Part shown: piece by piece, positions 1 to 8,799 of the stretch
Position numbering within the stretch: the stretch's first letter is position 1
How the letters are laid out: each line of letters starts with the position of its first letter
Assembly (NCBI GenBank): GCA_019044685.2
Contig: JAGTXX020000011.1
Location: forward strand, 2,046,001-2,110,000
Direction: 5' to 3'
Source of the DNA: Nannochloris sp. 'desiccata'
Lineage: Eukaryota > Chlorophyta > Trebouxiophyceae > Chlorellales > Chlorellaceae
DNA: 64,000 bases
Notes under the pieces: model-generated
Database searches by the model: none
What the model was told of the DNA's origin: nothing
The model's input: the letters and a program-made list of their open reading frames with translations, nothing else
Made by a program: the position numbers and the translations under genes

Positions 1-117
1 GTTCCGCGATCAAGAAAAGGGCGCATTTTAATAAGCATGTTGTTGTTACTTACGTGCATTGAGATAACTCTCCACCCAGGCATTGCTAGCAGATATCTCT
101 GCTGCAGTTTGAGACAT
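1..117 (-). CDS. First exon of a gene cut by the left edge (sucrose-phosphate-synthase-like N-terminus?)
   Basis: On the minus strand an ATG at 117 opens a 64-nt exon ending at 54, followed by a consensus donor GTAAGT (53-48); the intron runs off the window. The 21 residues include NAWVESYLNA. This resembles the start of plant sucrose-phosphate synthases, which begin with a W..YL.A segment after a few residues, but the match is short and from memory. The gene would be tandem with the carrier upstream of it on the same strand. That a coding exon exists is fairly likely from the ATG plus donor; the identity is only a suggestion. Everything downstream is missing. Confidence 0.35.
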
Positions 118-378
118 TTAAACAGATGCTGAGATCAAACGAATAGCGAGTTATTATCGCAAAGAGAGATCCATCGGTGATGTTTAAGTCGATGATCAAG
201 CTTACAAAAAATAGAAATTTGACAGATTGAAGTGAAATAATACCCTTAGCTCAGCTTCTCGAAGCCTTCAACTTCTCGAAATACTTGCACTGCAGTGCAA
301 GATCGAATCAGTGACGAGTCACCAGGCCAACCTGCGGCTCTCCTTCATTGACTCGCTTTTATCAATTTTCTTACCTTT

Positions 379-1461
379 TCATTCTATAGCCAAAACACTC
401 CGTCTCTTCTCCAATATCTCAATCGCTGTATTCCTTGTCCCAGTCAATATAAACACAGCGCCCACAATACGAGTAGCTCTCGGCAGCAACCCAGCAAACA
501 GGGTCCCCACGCCTTCAGTCGTAATAATATGCCGTGCTGTTGATACTAGGCTTCTATATTCAGGGTTGACAGTTTTATCAGGGAATGCTTGCATTCGGGT
601 CTTTATTGTATCTGCTGGCTGGGTCGATACTGTAGCTAAGAGGCCCGAAAGAACTCCAGAAATAACAAGAGCGCCTCCTGGCAAATCGTGTATGCTAGGA
701 ATTGTATTCAATTTTGCACGGAGCAATGGGACCACACCCAGGTAGCCAGCTGCATAGAGAGATTCTCGCATGAAAGTAGCACTCTGTAGAGTAGAAAATA
801 TAGAGTACGGGAAGGTTAATAGAGAACAAAATACAAAATATATATAGAGAAAATAAAGTGAAGCAGCAGAGGAAAGACAAAATTTGCTATGTATATTTTA
901 TTTAACTTACCAGTCCCTTATATGCGGTCAAAGCGCCTCTTTCTGTAAATGTGTGCTTTAACTCTGCTCCTAAAGATCTCCCGCACCGCTGTTGCTGGAT
1001 CATAACAAATTCTGCTGGACAACTGACCAAGGCAGAAGCGGCGCCGGCCGCCATGGCAACTCCAATACCAGCAGCATTCCCAGGAGCGTGGCCATTAGCA
1101 TTGATATATGCTGTTTCTAATACTTTATTCATGCCAAATTGTATAGCAGTAATGGGAAACATAGTCCCAGCATTGATCTGCGCACAGTTTAGGGCGGTGA
1201 GTGTGGCAACAGTGATTGATGGGTCTAAGGAGAATAACAACTTTTGCCACAGATGATGAAAAATTTGCGTTAGAACAAGATCATTACGAATACTATGTAA
1301 CTTACTGCTAGTCCTCTATAATATGCCACTGGAGTGCGGGGTAAAGGTCTTCCTTCTTGAAGAGCATTCTTGATGGCGACCGTAGGCTGCATGATCGTGA
1401 CCTCTGTCATGCCTGCAAAGGCACCAATCATGGTATGCTCCCATGATGATAATGATGCCAT
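379..1461 (-). CDS. Mitochondrial carrier (SLC25) family protein, substrate unknown
   Basis: Three exons on the minus strand: 1461-1306, 1177-911, 783-379 (stop TGA); 275 aa, the usual length of SLC25 carriers. Donors are GTAAGT and acceptors CGCAG and TACAG. The three-fold repeat is visible: each repeat has a Pro-kink motif at the end of an odd helix (MQPTVAIKNALQ near residue 25, CPAEFVMIQQQ near 115, QPADTIKTRMQ near 210). Only the third is a canonical Px[DE]xx[KR]; the first lacks the acidic residue and the second the basic one. Carriers exchange metabolites across the inner mitochondrial, sometimes plastid or peroxisomal, membrane. Substrate cannot be read from the sequence. A GTAAG lies just after the stop, so an intron in the 3' UTR is possible. 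Confidence 0.85.
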
Positions 1462-1686
1462 TTCCTCTGGGAGTTAAGCACAAATGATTATTAGTTCTAC
1501 AATTACTAGTGGAATTTAATTTCAAAAAAATATGTGGATATTGCCACTTATATTTCGGAAGATCTAACTTTAAAATAGCATTGAATATCAAGTTTACATA
1601 TACGGAATAAAGAGGACTGTTGGCAATGGAATCATATCAGCTGCCGAGCGTCAACCAACTTCTTCGACTCTAAGATTCTTGCGATC

Positions 1687-1698
1687 GGCCATATGGCC
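1687..1698. repeat. 12-bp perfect palindrome
   Basis: GGCCATATGGCC lies in the 3' flank of the SDR gene, between it and the carrier. It could form a small hairpin in the transcript or be chance. No factor is known to me for it. Confidence 0.3.
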
Positions 1699-1731
1699 AA
1701 TCACCAGCCGGCTGGTCCCAGCCTCTGCCGC

Positions 1732-2790
1732 TCATTCTTCCAATCCAGCCAGTTCTTTGCTCTTCTTCCACAACCTGCTTGTCAGGGCCACATCATTACT
1801 CGCTCCTGAGCTTCTAGCCACCGCACATTCTTGAACATACTCGCCACCGACCTCGTCCGCCGGCGCTGTAGCTGCAAATAAAACACACTCCGCAGCACCT
1901 TTTGGCGTTTTTAAGAAAACAGGAAAGAGCAGATTATCTAAAATTGGAGAAGCTATCGGTAGCAATACCTTGGGTACTTGATCTTTGAAATATTGTCGAG
2001 CTAAGGCTGTATTGACAATTCCCGGGTGACACGCTACAGCAGCACCGCCGGCAGGAAACTCGCCACTATTATCATTCATACGGCGATTGAACTCTTTCGC
2101 TGCAAGAAGCTGACATAACTTTGAGTTTGCATAGCATGTAAAGGGATTATAACTGATCTTTCCTTGAAGATTGTTGTCTAGATCTTTTTCCAGCGTTGCT
2201 CCAAAATGAGTCATGGAGGAAAGAAAGACACAACGAGGAGGTTTCTGACCTGTTCTTTTATATTCATGCTTTGAAATTTTCAGTAATTCATGTATCAGCA
2301 AGAAATGGCTGAGATAGTTGACTTGGAATTGATTTTCAAAGCCGTCTTCTGTTTCTAATCTAACTGGCGGAGTCATTAATCCCGCGCTAGCGATAATGCA
2401 GTTAAAGGGTTTTTTCCTGGAGGATAATGTCGAGACTAACGATCTCACGCTATTCAAAGATGCCAAATCTACATGAGCTATTTCTATAGTACCTAGAGTG
2501 TCGAAATAAGGGTCCAATTGACGAAGTGCCAAAGCGGTTTCCTCAGCAGTTACTAGGTTGCGGCATGCAATTACAACGTCGCTGCCTCTCCTAACTAATT
2601 CTTCTGCTGTAGCACGTCCTATTCCGGCATTTCCGCCTGTGATGAGGGTAGTAGTACCACTCATGCATTGAGACTGCTGTTTACTTTTTCTTAGTTTATT
2701 GACGGCATTGACACAGACTTCTTGTAGGCCCAGCAAGTCTAGGTACACCTTTCTCTTGAGAGCGTCGAATCTGCTAGAGTTTGACGACAT
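1732..2790 (-). CDS. Short-chain dehydrogenase/reductase (retinol-dehydrogenase / POR-like branch)
   Basis: Single exon, 352 aa, ATG at 2790. A Rossmann fold starts near residue 45: LITGGNAGIGRATAEEL is the TGxxxGIG nucleotide-binding motif, and RGSDVVIACRN with its Arg suggests NADP(H). Further on come the NAG-equivalent ASAG (near 135), the catalytic Ser in VFLSSMTHFG, and the YANSK (YxxxK) pair near 220. The layout matches the SDR branch containing retinol dehydrogenases, WW-domain oxidoreductase and protochlorophyllide reductase; the POR-specific cysteines are not evident, so I do not call it POR. The first 45 residues are extra and not a clear transit peptide. It is divergent from the ABC1K gene (start to start 324 bp). 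Confidence 0.88.
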   Translation of the reverse strand: MSSNSSRFDALKRKVYLDLLGLQEVCVNAVNKLRKSKQQSQCMSGTTTLITGGNAGIGRATAEELVRRGSDVVIACRNLVTAEETALALRQLDPYFDTLGTIEIAHVDLASLNSVRSLVSTLSSRKKPFNCIIASAGLMTPPVRLETEDGFENQFQVNYLSHFLLIHELLKISKHEYKRTGQKPPRCVFLSSMTHFGATLEKDLDNNLQGKISYNPFTCYANSKLCQLLAAKEFNRRMNDNSGEFPAGGAAVACHPGIVNTALARQYFKDQVPKVLLPIASPILDNLLFPVFLKTPKGAAECVLFAATAPADEVGGEYVQECAVARSSGASNDVALTSRLWKKSKELAGLEE

Positions 2791-3114
2791 TTTTCCAGAA
2801 TTAATAGCTAGTTTTTGAGGGAAGTTTGTGATGAAAATTTCAAAGTGATCTAGAATTCAAACTAACTAAAAACATTTCCAAGAATATGCATTTCTATCAG
2901 ATTCTTGGCTCAATATAACATTAGTATTTTGATACACTTCAGCAATAAACAAGAATAATTGATAGAGAAAGCTAAAAATATGCAGAAACTCGGGAAATAT
3001 CAAATTGGCCGGAGAGATATTTGCCCTGAAAAACAAATTTTCAAAGTGTAGGAGACACATTTCATTGTTGTATTCTTGATACGGCATGTAATTCGGCCAC
3101 ACACGCTTAGCACG
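2791..3114. promoter_or_regulatory. Divergent intergenic region, SDR / ABC1K
   Basis: 324 bp between two outward-facing start codons, A+T rich, with no convincing exon on either strand. It should hold both promoters. An in-frame TTG at 3076 extends the ABC1K frame upstream but lacks an ATG. Confidence 0.5.
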
Positions 3115-5367
3115 ATGGCCGCTCCCTTAGCACACTCGCATTTGCGAGTGAATTGTCCATCGTCAAATGGAATATTACGCTCTTACCGAGTGCATTGTCG
3201 CCCATTACACGTCAGAAAAGTTCTAAATGCATCTTACTCTAGAACAGTCCCTTCACCCTCTCAGGTTTCCGACATCCCCAGACAACCTTCAAATTTTGTG
3301 TACCAAGTTGACATCTTACAACCTCCCTCACAACTCGCTCTAGTTTGTCGGTTGCTACAAGTCAGTGCCGCAGGTCTTCAATTCGGGGCCATTCTCGTAG
3401 CAAACGATTTGAATAGGGTGCTAATGGGTGCAAAAGGTGGAAAAGAGGCGTCGGCCCGGTCGCTCCAAAAACTTCTCACCCGCCTTGGCCCCACCTTTGT
3501 GAAATTAGCACAAACACTAAGCATGCGTCCTGACCTTGTAGGGGATATCTACTCAAAGGCACTTACAAAACTACAGGACAATGTGAAGGCATTTCCAAAT
3601 GATGCAGCCTTTGCAATTTTAGAGGAAGAGCTCGGCCGTCCAGCAGGTGAAGTCTTTGAATTTTTATCACCTGACCCTGTAGCATCTGCCTCCATTGGCC
3701 AAGTATACCGTGGTGTGTTACGTCCAGAATATGGCAGTGCCAACGTCGCTGTCAAAATACAGCGTCCAGGCGCATCTGAAAGCATCGCATTGGATATATT
3801 TTTACTTCGCCGTCTTCTCGGTATCGTTCAACGTGCTGCTGGTATTACTCGCAATTTGGGCGTGCTTGCAGACGAAATAGGCGTCGCGCTTCGTGGAGAG
3901 TGTGATTTTAGAAATGAAGTAGCAAATTCTGAGGTATTCCAAAAGGCACATGCCGCGTTAGGTTTTATTACAACGCCCCCGGCAATTCCTGAACTCTGCT
4001 CCCGTCGACTATTAATTTCTCAATGGATTGATGGTCGTAGCCCAACTCAATTGCTAAGTACCCAAGGCTCCGGTGCGAGTGATGTGTTATCTATGGTTAG
4101 AATGGGTATTCAATGCTCTTTAGTACAGTTATTAGTTACTGGATGCATGCATGGGGACCCTCACTCTGGAAATTTATTACTAACTCAAGACGGCAGGCTG
4201 TGTTATTTAGATTTTGGTTTGATTGTACGAGTATCCTCTGAGCATCGGCAAGCGATGATGGCGGCGTTGGTGCACCTAGGGTTGGGTGAATGGTCTCGGT
4301 TAGTTGACGATCTTGATAAATTAGAGCTGTTGAAGGAAGGGACTGATAAAAAAATGTTGGCTGAAGAGCTTGAAGTGGAGTTCGCCGCTGTCCTCGCTAA
4401 AGGAGCATCTCCATCATCTTCTACTTCTTCTGCATCTGATAGCAAGAATACTTCGAATACTACTAGCGCTGCTTTAGCAAAACAGCTGCCGTTACTGAGT
4501 TTACAAACAAGTAGCTTGAGTTTTGGCATCTTAGCTTCTGTTTTATTCAGAGTTGCTTATAAATTTCGTTTCTTATTACCGTCTTACTTTCCACTGATCG
4601 TCCGTGCGGTGGCTTCTTTGGAAGGTGTTGCCTTGGCCGTTGACCCCAATTTCAAGCTCGTAGCTGCTGGAATGCCTGTAGTACTGAATCAGCTACTCTC
4701 TGATAGACGTCCTGCTGCGCAGGAACTGCTACGTGAGTTGTTGTTAGCACCAGGAGGTGCCTTGAGAACAGATGAAACCACTCGGCAAATATTACAAGTG
4801 TGGCTGTCAGCTGCAAAACAAGAAGCTCGAGCTGAAGTTATCATTGCAAAAGGAGGTAATGTAGACTTAAAACATGATCCAGCTGTAGCAGCAGCAGCGG
4901 AAGTGAGTGCTTCAGCAGCAGCGGTTGATATGACAAGTTTATTGCTCGATAGGAAAAATGTCCCGCTAAGAAAAACATTAATGATGTCGAATCCTGCTGC
5001 TACGGTCTCAGAAATGTCTGAGGAAATGCGTGGAGAGTTGCTTAAAGTGTTGAGTGAAGCGTTGACTAGTGGAGAAGTGACTGCTGCAGCGAGTGGATTG
5101 CTTAAGAAATCGCCAGCAGCTAGAGCACAGAGAAAACGTCTTTGGATGCTTTTTAAAGCTTCAGTGCCCAAAGTTTTAAACAGTCCTCCTAAGAGTATTT
5201 TACAGTTGGTAACGTTTACTGTGACTATATTTATTACGGTCACAGCTGCATTGTTTAGAAAATGGATTGCCAAGTTTGTTGCTATGTGGGGAAAATGGTT
5301 TGGTGGTGGCAAGAGCAAAAGCAGTAGTGGCAACGATGGTGATATGCCCCAAACTCAATCTGCTTGA
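3115..5367 (+). CDS. ABC1/UbiB-family atypical kinase (plant ABC1K type)
   Basis: Single exon, 750 aa from ATG 3115 (ACGATGGCC context); the frame is open upstream but without an ATG. The first 60 residues are Ser/Arg-rich and look like a plastid or mitochondrial transit peptide. The ABC1 core is unmistakable: LGPTFVKLAQTLSMRPDL (N-terminal KxGQ region, here KLAQ), the Ala-rich loop ASASIGQVY, VAVKIQRPG (ATP-binding Lys), HGDPHSGNLLL (catalytic loop, DPHxxN) and YLDFGL (metal-binding DFG). A C-terminal part of about 350 residues ends in a hydrophobic stretch near 700-720, probably membrane-associated. ABC1K proteins regulate prenyl-quinone and tocopherol metabolism at plastoglobules or ubiquinone synthesis in mitochondria. 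Which member this is remains open. Confidence 0.93.
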   Translation: MAAPLAHSHLRVNCPSSNGILRSYRVHCRPLHVRKVLNASYSRTVPSPSQVSDIPRQPSNFVYQVDILQPPSQLALVCRLLQVSAAGLQFGAILVANDLNRVLMGAKGGKEASARSLQKLLTRLGPTFVKLAQTLSMRPDLVGDIYSKALTKLQDNVKAFPNDAAFAILEEELGRPAGEVFEFLSPDPVASASIGQVYRGVLRPEYGSANVAVKIQRPGASESIALDIFLLRRLLGIVQRAAGITRNLGVLADEIGVALRGECDFRNEVANSEVFQKAHAALGFITTPPAIPELCSRRLLISQWIDGRSPTQLLSTQGSGASDVLSMVRMGIQCSLVQLLVTGCMHGDPHSGNLLLTQDGRLCYLDFGLIVRVSSEHRQAMMAALVHLGLGEWSRLVDDLDKLELLKEGTDKKMLAEELEVEFAAVLAKGASPSSSTSSASDSKNTSNTTSAALAKQLPLLSLQTSSLSFGILASVLFRVAYKFRFLLPSYFPLIVRAVASLEGVALAVDPNFKLVAAGMPVVLNQLLSDRRPAAQELLRELLLAPGGALRTDETTRQILQVWLSAAKQEARAEVIIAKGGNVDLKHDPAVAAAAEVSASAAAVDMTSLLLDRKNVPLRKTLMMSNPAATVSEMSEEMRGELLKVLSEALTSGEVTAAASGLLKKSPAARAQRKRLWMLFKASVPKVLNSPPKSILQLVTFTVTIFITVTAALFRKWIAKFVAMWGKWFGGGKSKSSSGNDGDMPQTQSA

Positions 5368-5682
5368 AATTCTCCTCCTACAGTTTTGAATATGAACGTT
5401 CCTTGAGAAAGGCTTGTAAAAATTGTGATCCATAAGTTGTGCTTGAGAGTGGAAGGGAAATGGCTAGAGCCACTATGAGACTCTCACTGAGAGGTCAGCA
5501 GCGGTCTTGAACAATTTTAAACAGACAGAAGAACGGGTAGCTATAGATCAAAAAGAAGATAAATATGCATACTACCAACAAAGAGATGATGCAGTGCAGT
5601 GGAATTATCCTCAAAGGCTTCTCATTTTGAGAAGAAAACTGATTTCTTTTTGAATTAATAAATCGATTACAAAATTTACTCG
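5368..5682. other. Intergenic region, ABC1K 3' / channel 5'
   Basis: 315 bp. It holds a TGTAA at 5415-5419, 48 nt after the ABC1K stop, a plausible green-alga-type polyadenylation signal. The rest should be promoter and 5' leader of the channel gene. No extra gene seen. Confidence 0.4.
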
Positions 5683-7747
5683 ATGCGAATTCTTTTAATA
5701 CTATTGCATATACTGGCTGCACTGAATACAGTGTGGTGTCAGCAAATGACACCTTTCATAGGTCAAGGTGAAGATGTGAACCGCCTGTCTGAATATCAAA
5801 CTTACATTTTGCAGTTGTGCCAGCGACCGCCTAACCTAGGGTTCCTATCTCTTCATTATTCCTTCCATTCTTTCCAGGTGTCCCACCTCCTGGTGGCACA
5901 ACTGTCTACGTCAGTGTAGGACTAGACCGTTTAATCGATATAGACGACGAAAATTATCGTTTTGAAGCCGTACTATTTATGTTATTGACATGGAACGATC
6001 CTCGAGCTAAGCCCGCAGTTTTAGCTTCTACAGAAAGTGTTATCTTAGGTAACAGCAATTGCACATATCCGTGCACAAGTATATACACCTATGATGAAAA
6101 GTCCCTGTGTTGTGATGGCATGTGGCTACCACATTTAGAATTCCTGAATGCACGTGGATTCAGCCAAGATCGTGTCGTGCGCTATGGTGTTGAATTTGGA
6201 GAAGGAGTGAATAGCTCAGCTGTAGGATGGTGGGCTCACGTCGCGGGAGAGTATTATACAAATTTAGATTTTAGAGCATTTCCTTTTGATTCTCAGAATC
6301 TTATTATTCAAATAGGGTATGCTGATCGTACACCGGAGATCCCCGTGGATTTTAAACAAGGGTCAACGGCATTAACTCTTTATTTACCGAAAGCAGGTGA
6401 CGATATCAGTGGATGGACTGTTCAAAAAATCGAAATGAGTTTCTATAATGTCACAGATGAGCAAATCTACAATAAATGTGAGTTAGAAGGAAAAAAATGC
6501 TGGTTTTCACATTAAAATCAACTAAACATTACTCAATTTGCTTTATTATTCCATCCTTCTTTCCTTTATCTTCTTATCTCTCTGCAGTTATTGACTTCTC
6601 GAACCCGAATGATCCTCTACCAATACACCCGACGGACCCTAATGCTCCAGATATCTTTAGACCACCATTGTGGGATCAAGGATTTGTAATTTTTATTCAA
6701 ATAGATAGAATTTATATCTACTACATTCTCACCGCTATCGTCCCGATTGCCCTCAACGTGTGGCTTGCTTTGCTCGTATTCAGCGTCTCTCCAAAACATT
6801 TGGACACTCGCCTTGGTATTATTGTCACGTTGTTTCTTTCTCTCACAGCGTTGATGCTTGTTCTGGGAGGTGGGCTCCCTAAAAGTTCAGTGATTGTGCC
6901 GACTCAACAGGTGGTCCTCTTATCTTACATCATTCTTGGCTTTGTGGGGCTGGAATCAATTGTTATTTACAAGATTGTGACGGTAGAGAGGCAAAAGGAT
7001 ATTAAGAAACGTACGGTTTTGGCCAAGGAAGCGTTTACAAAGCGCTGGAATACAATGAGTCTAAATTTTCACCGAGCATATACTCATGGTATCAATGACC
7101 AAGATGGTCTTAATGCAATGTCCAGTAAGTCTAGTTTAGGTTTACGGCGTAGAAAGACAAGCAATGCGCAATCTAGATTACCAGCAGATATCATTGTTGA
7201 CCTCCCAGATGAATCCCAATCAGATGGAGGACAACATGCACAGTCTCAAATCCCACAGCCACCAGCAGCATCGGTGGCAGCAGCTTCCCCATTTGATCAA
7301 GCAAACCCAATCCCTGAGGAAGGAATATCTAGGAAAGATACCCACGCAAGTCATCAAAACGTGCCTTTTGGGGGTATTGTAGATGACGAGTCGGAAGACT
7401 CTCAACCATTTGGAGGTGCCTCTGCGGGTTCTGACTTTGCCTCTGACGACGATGAAGGCCCGCCAGCATCTCGAGCCGTCAAAGGAGCAAACACCCCAAT
7501 AACCAGGGACAGCACTATTCCCCAAACTAATGTTGGACGAATGTCTAAGTTTAAAGCGTGGTTCGTACTGGCGGGAACTCGATTGAAAGAGACGAATCGA
7601 GAAATAAAAACAAATCCAGATTATGCCTTGTACTGGGCGTTGTCTGCTGATAAATTCGTATTTTGGACGACGTTAATAGCGTACAATATCGCAGTAATAG
7701 TTATATTTGCAATTAATGCGACCTATCAAGCTCCAATTCGGTTTTAA
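5683..7747 (+). CDS. Pentameric ligand-gated ion channel (Cys-loop / Pro-loop receptor superfamily)
   Basis: Exons 5683-5767, 5878-6477, 6588-7747; 614 aa. The exon 2 donor GTGAGT and both acceptors are good; the first donor (AAG/GTGAAG) is the best of two in-frame choices, the other lying six bases earlier. A signal peptide (about 1-19, LLILLHILAAL) precedes an extracellular ligand-binding domain (about 29-235) with loop A-like GMWLPHLEFLNARG, NFxFPFD signature FRAFPFDSQNL and DISGW. Four membrane helices follow: M1 near 270 (YYILTAIVPIALNVWLALL), pore-lining M2 near 300 (LDTRLGIIVTLFLSLTALML), M3 near 335-359, and M4 near 586-606. M3 and M4 are separated by about 220 residues, acidic and Ser-rich, as in eukaryotic receptors. 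The Cys pair of the animal Cys-loop is absent (FPFD is followed by SQNL). The family gates cation or anion flow; ligand and ion are unknown. Confidence 0.92.
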
Positions 7748-7840
7748 TATTAGTATATACTCTTTCTTTTTGTTTAAAAAAACAAATTGTATAATAATGC
7801 CGTTGCTGAGGAAAGTCGATTAACTATTAGTCGGTTAATT

Positions 7841-8410
7841 TTAGCCTGGAGCAGGGATTTTGGCTGCTTGTTGAGCCGCAGCGAGAGTATAGAATGGTCT
7901 TACGGTCTTAAACCCGCATAGAAGGCAAGGGATTATTAAAGCAGCTCGATTGTAGAGGGGTACTTGGCCTTTTGCTGCTGCTTGAGATTTTTTGGCTTGA
8001 CGGCGGCCACGGTGAATTGCACTTTTTGAGAGCTTTACTGCTGTTGCAGTACCTGGAGCAAGTTTGGATAGAGGCGCACCGCAATATTTGCATAAAGAAG
8101 ATGCTTCTGTGCGAGAAAGAGCTCCGTGTTGGCCACAAGCAGCCTGTTGGGATGAAAAGCCCAAGGGGAGCGTTAGTTTTAATTAATCTTTAGAGCTGAG
8201 AAACGCCGTGGGAAATACGATATGGGTGCTGTGCTGAATACTTACTTGAAGTGATCTGCGGCCTAAGACTGCTGCTAATTGTAGGCAGTCATCGCCAATA
8301 GTAGTTGCAGCATTTAATAAAAACTTTGCTGATTGCGAGGTAGGCAGCGAAGCAGCCGATTTGTGGGTCTGCTTGCGCAATGGTTTCGGAGCCATTTTTA
8401 TAGGATTCAT
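7841..8410 (-). CDS. Zinc-ribbon protein, RNase P subunit Rpr2/Rpp21-like
   Basis: Two exons, 8410-8246 and 8143-7841, donor CAA/GTAAGT, acceptor CAACAG; 155 aa from ATG 8410 or 150 aa from ATG 8395 (MAPKPLRK). The second Met has the better context (AAAATGGCT). An N-terminal helical part (SQSAKFLLNAATTIGDD) is followed by two CxxC knuckles, CKYCG and CLLCG, about 50 residues apart, with a basic linker (HRGRRQAKK). Rpr2/Rpp21 proteins share this plan: helices then a four-Cys zinc ribbon, acting in the protein part of RNase P/MRP for tRNA or rRNA processing. The related C18orf21 family is an alternative. Convergent with the channel gene, 93 bp apart. Confidence 0.55.
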
Positions 8411-8799
8411 TTTGAAACCGGATTGAAGGGTTTGTTTGATTGAAAAAATATTGTTGAGGTATTCATTGCGGCAGCTGCAGTCGCAGGAAGCTGAGGTGGA
8501 TCACTAGGCGCGTTTCTGAAAAGAGCTCGTGTCTCTTATGTCGGCGTATTAGCTAAGCATAATCAATGTCTATTTGAGGCAGCCTAGGGAGCTGTTGATA
8601 ATCAGTTTGGTTTTGACTATTAAATCGAGTCATCTTATAAAACTGGTAAACTTAAAATCTGACAAATAAATAGCCTGTGTTTTACGACAGTAATATTCCC
8701 AACTATATTCTGTAAATAGGATCGTTTTAGATCCCAGCAAAAGCTTTTTTCCATCCATGTTTGCGTACCTTTAGATCATTTGAAGGGAAAATATTTATA
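8411..8799. promoter_or_regulatory. Divergent intergenic region, Rpr2-like / FN3 protein
   Basis: 389 bp between two outward-facing starts. No exon or RNA gene recognised on either strand. Expected to hold both promoters and leaders. Confidence 0.45.

Noticed and set aside
311..745. Plus-strand open frame of 144 codons
   Set aside because: It overlaps the last exon of the carrier on the minus strand, which has clear family motifs; the plus frame has none.
4689..5333. Minus-strand open frame of 214 codons inside the ABC1K gene
   Set aside because: Leu/Asn/Ser-rich shadow of a real coding region, with no domain resemblance.
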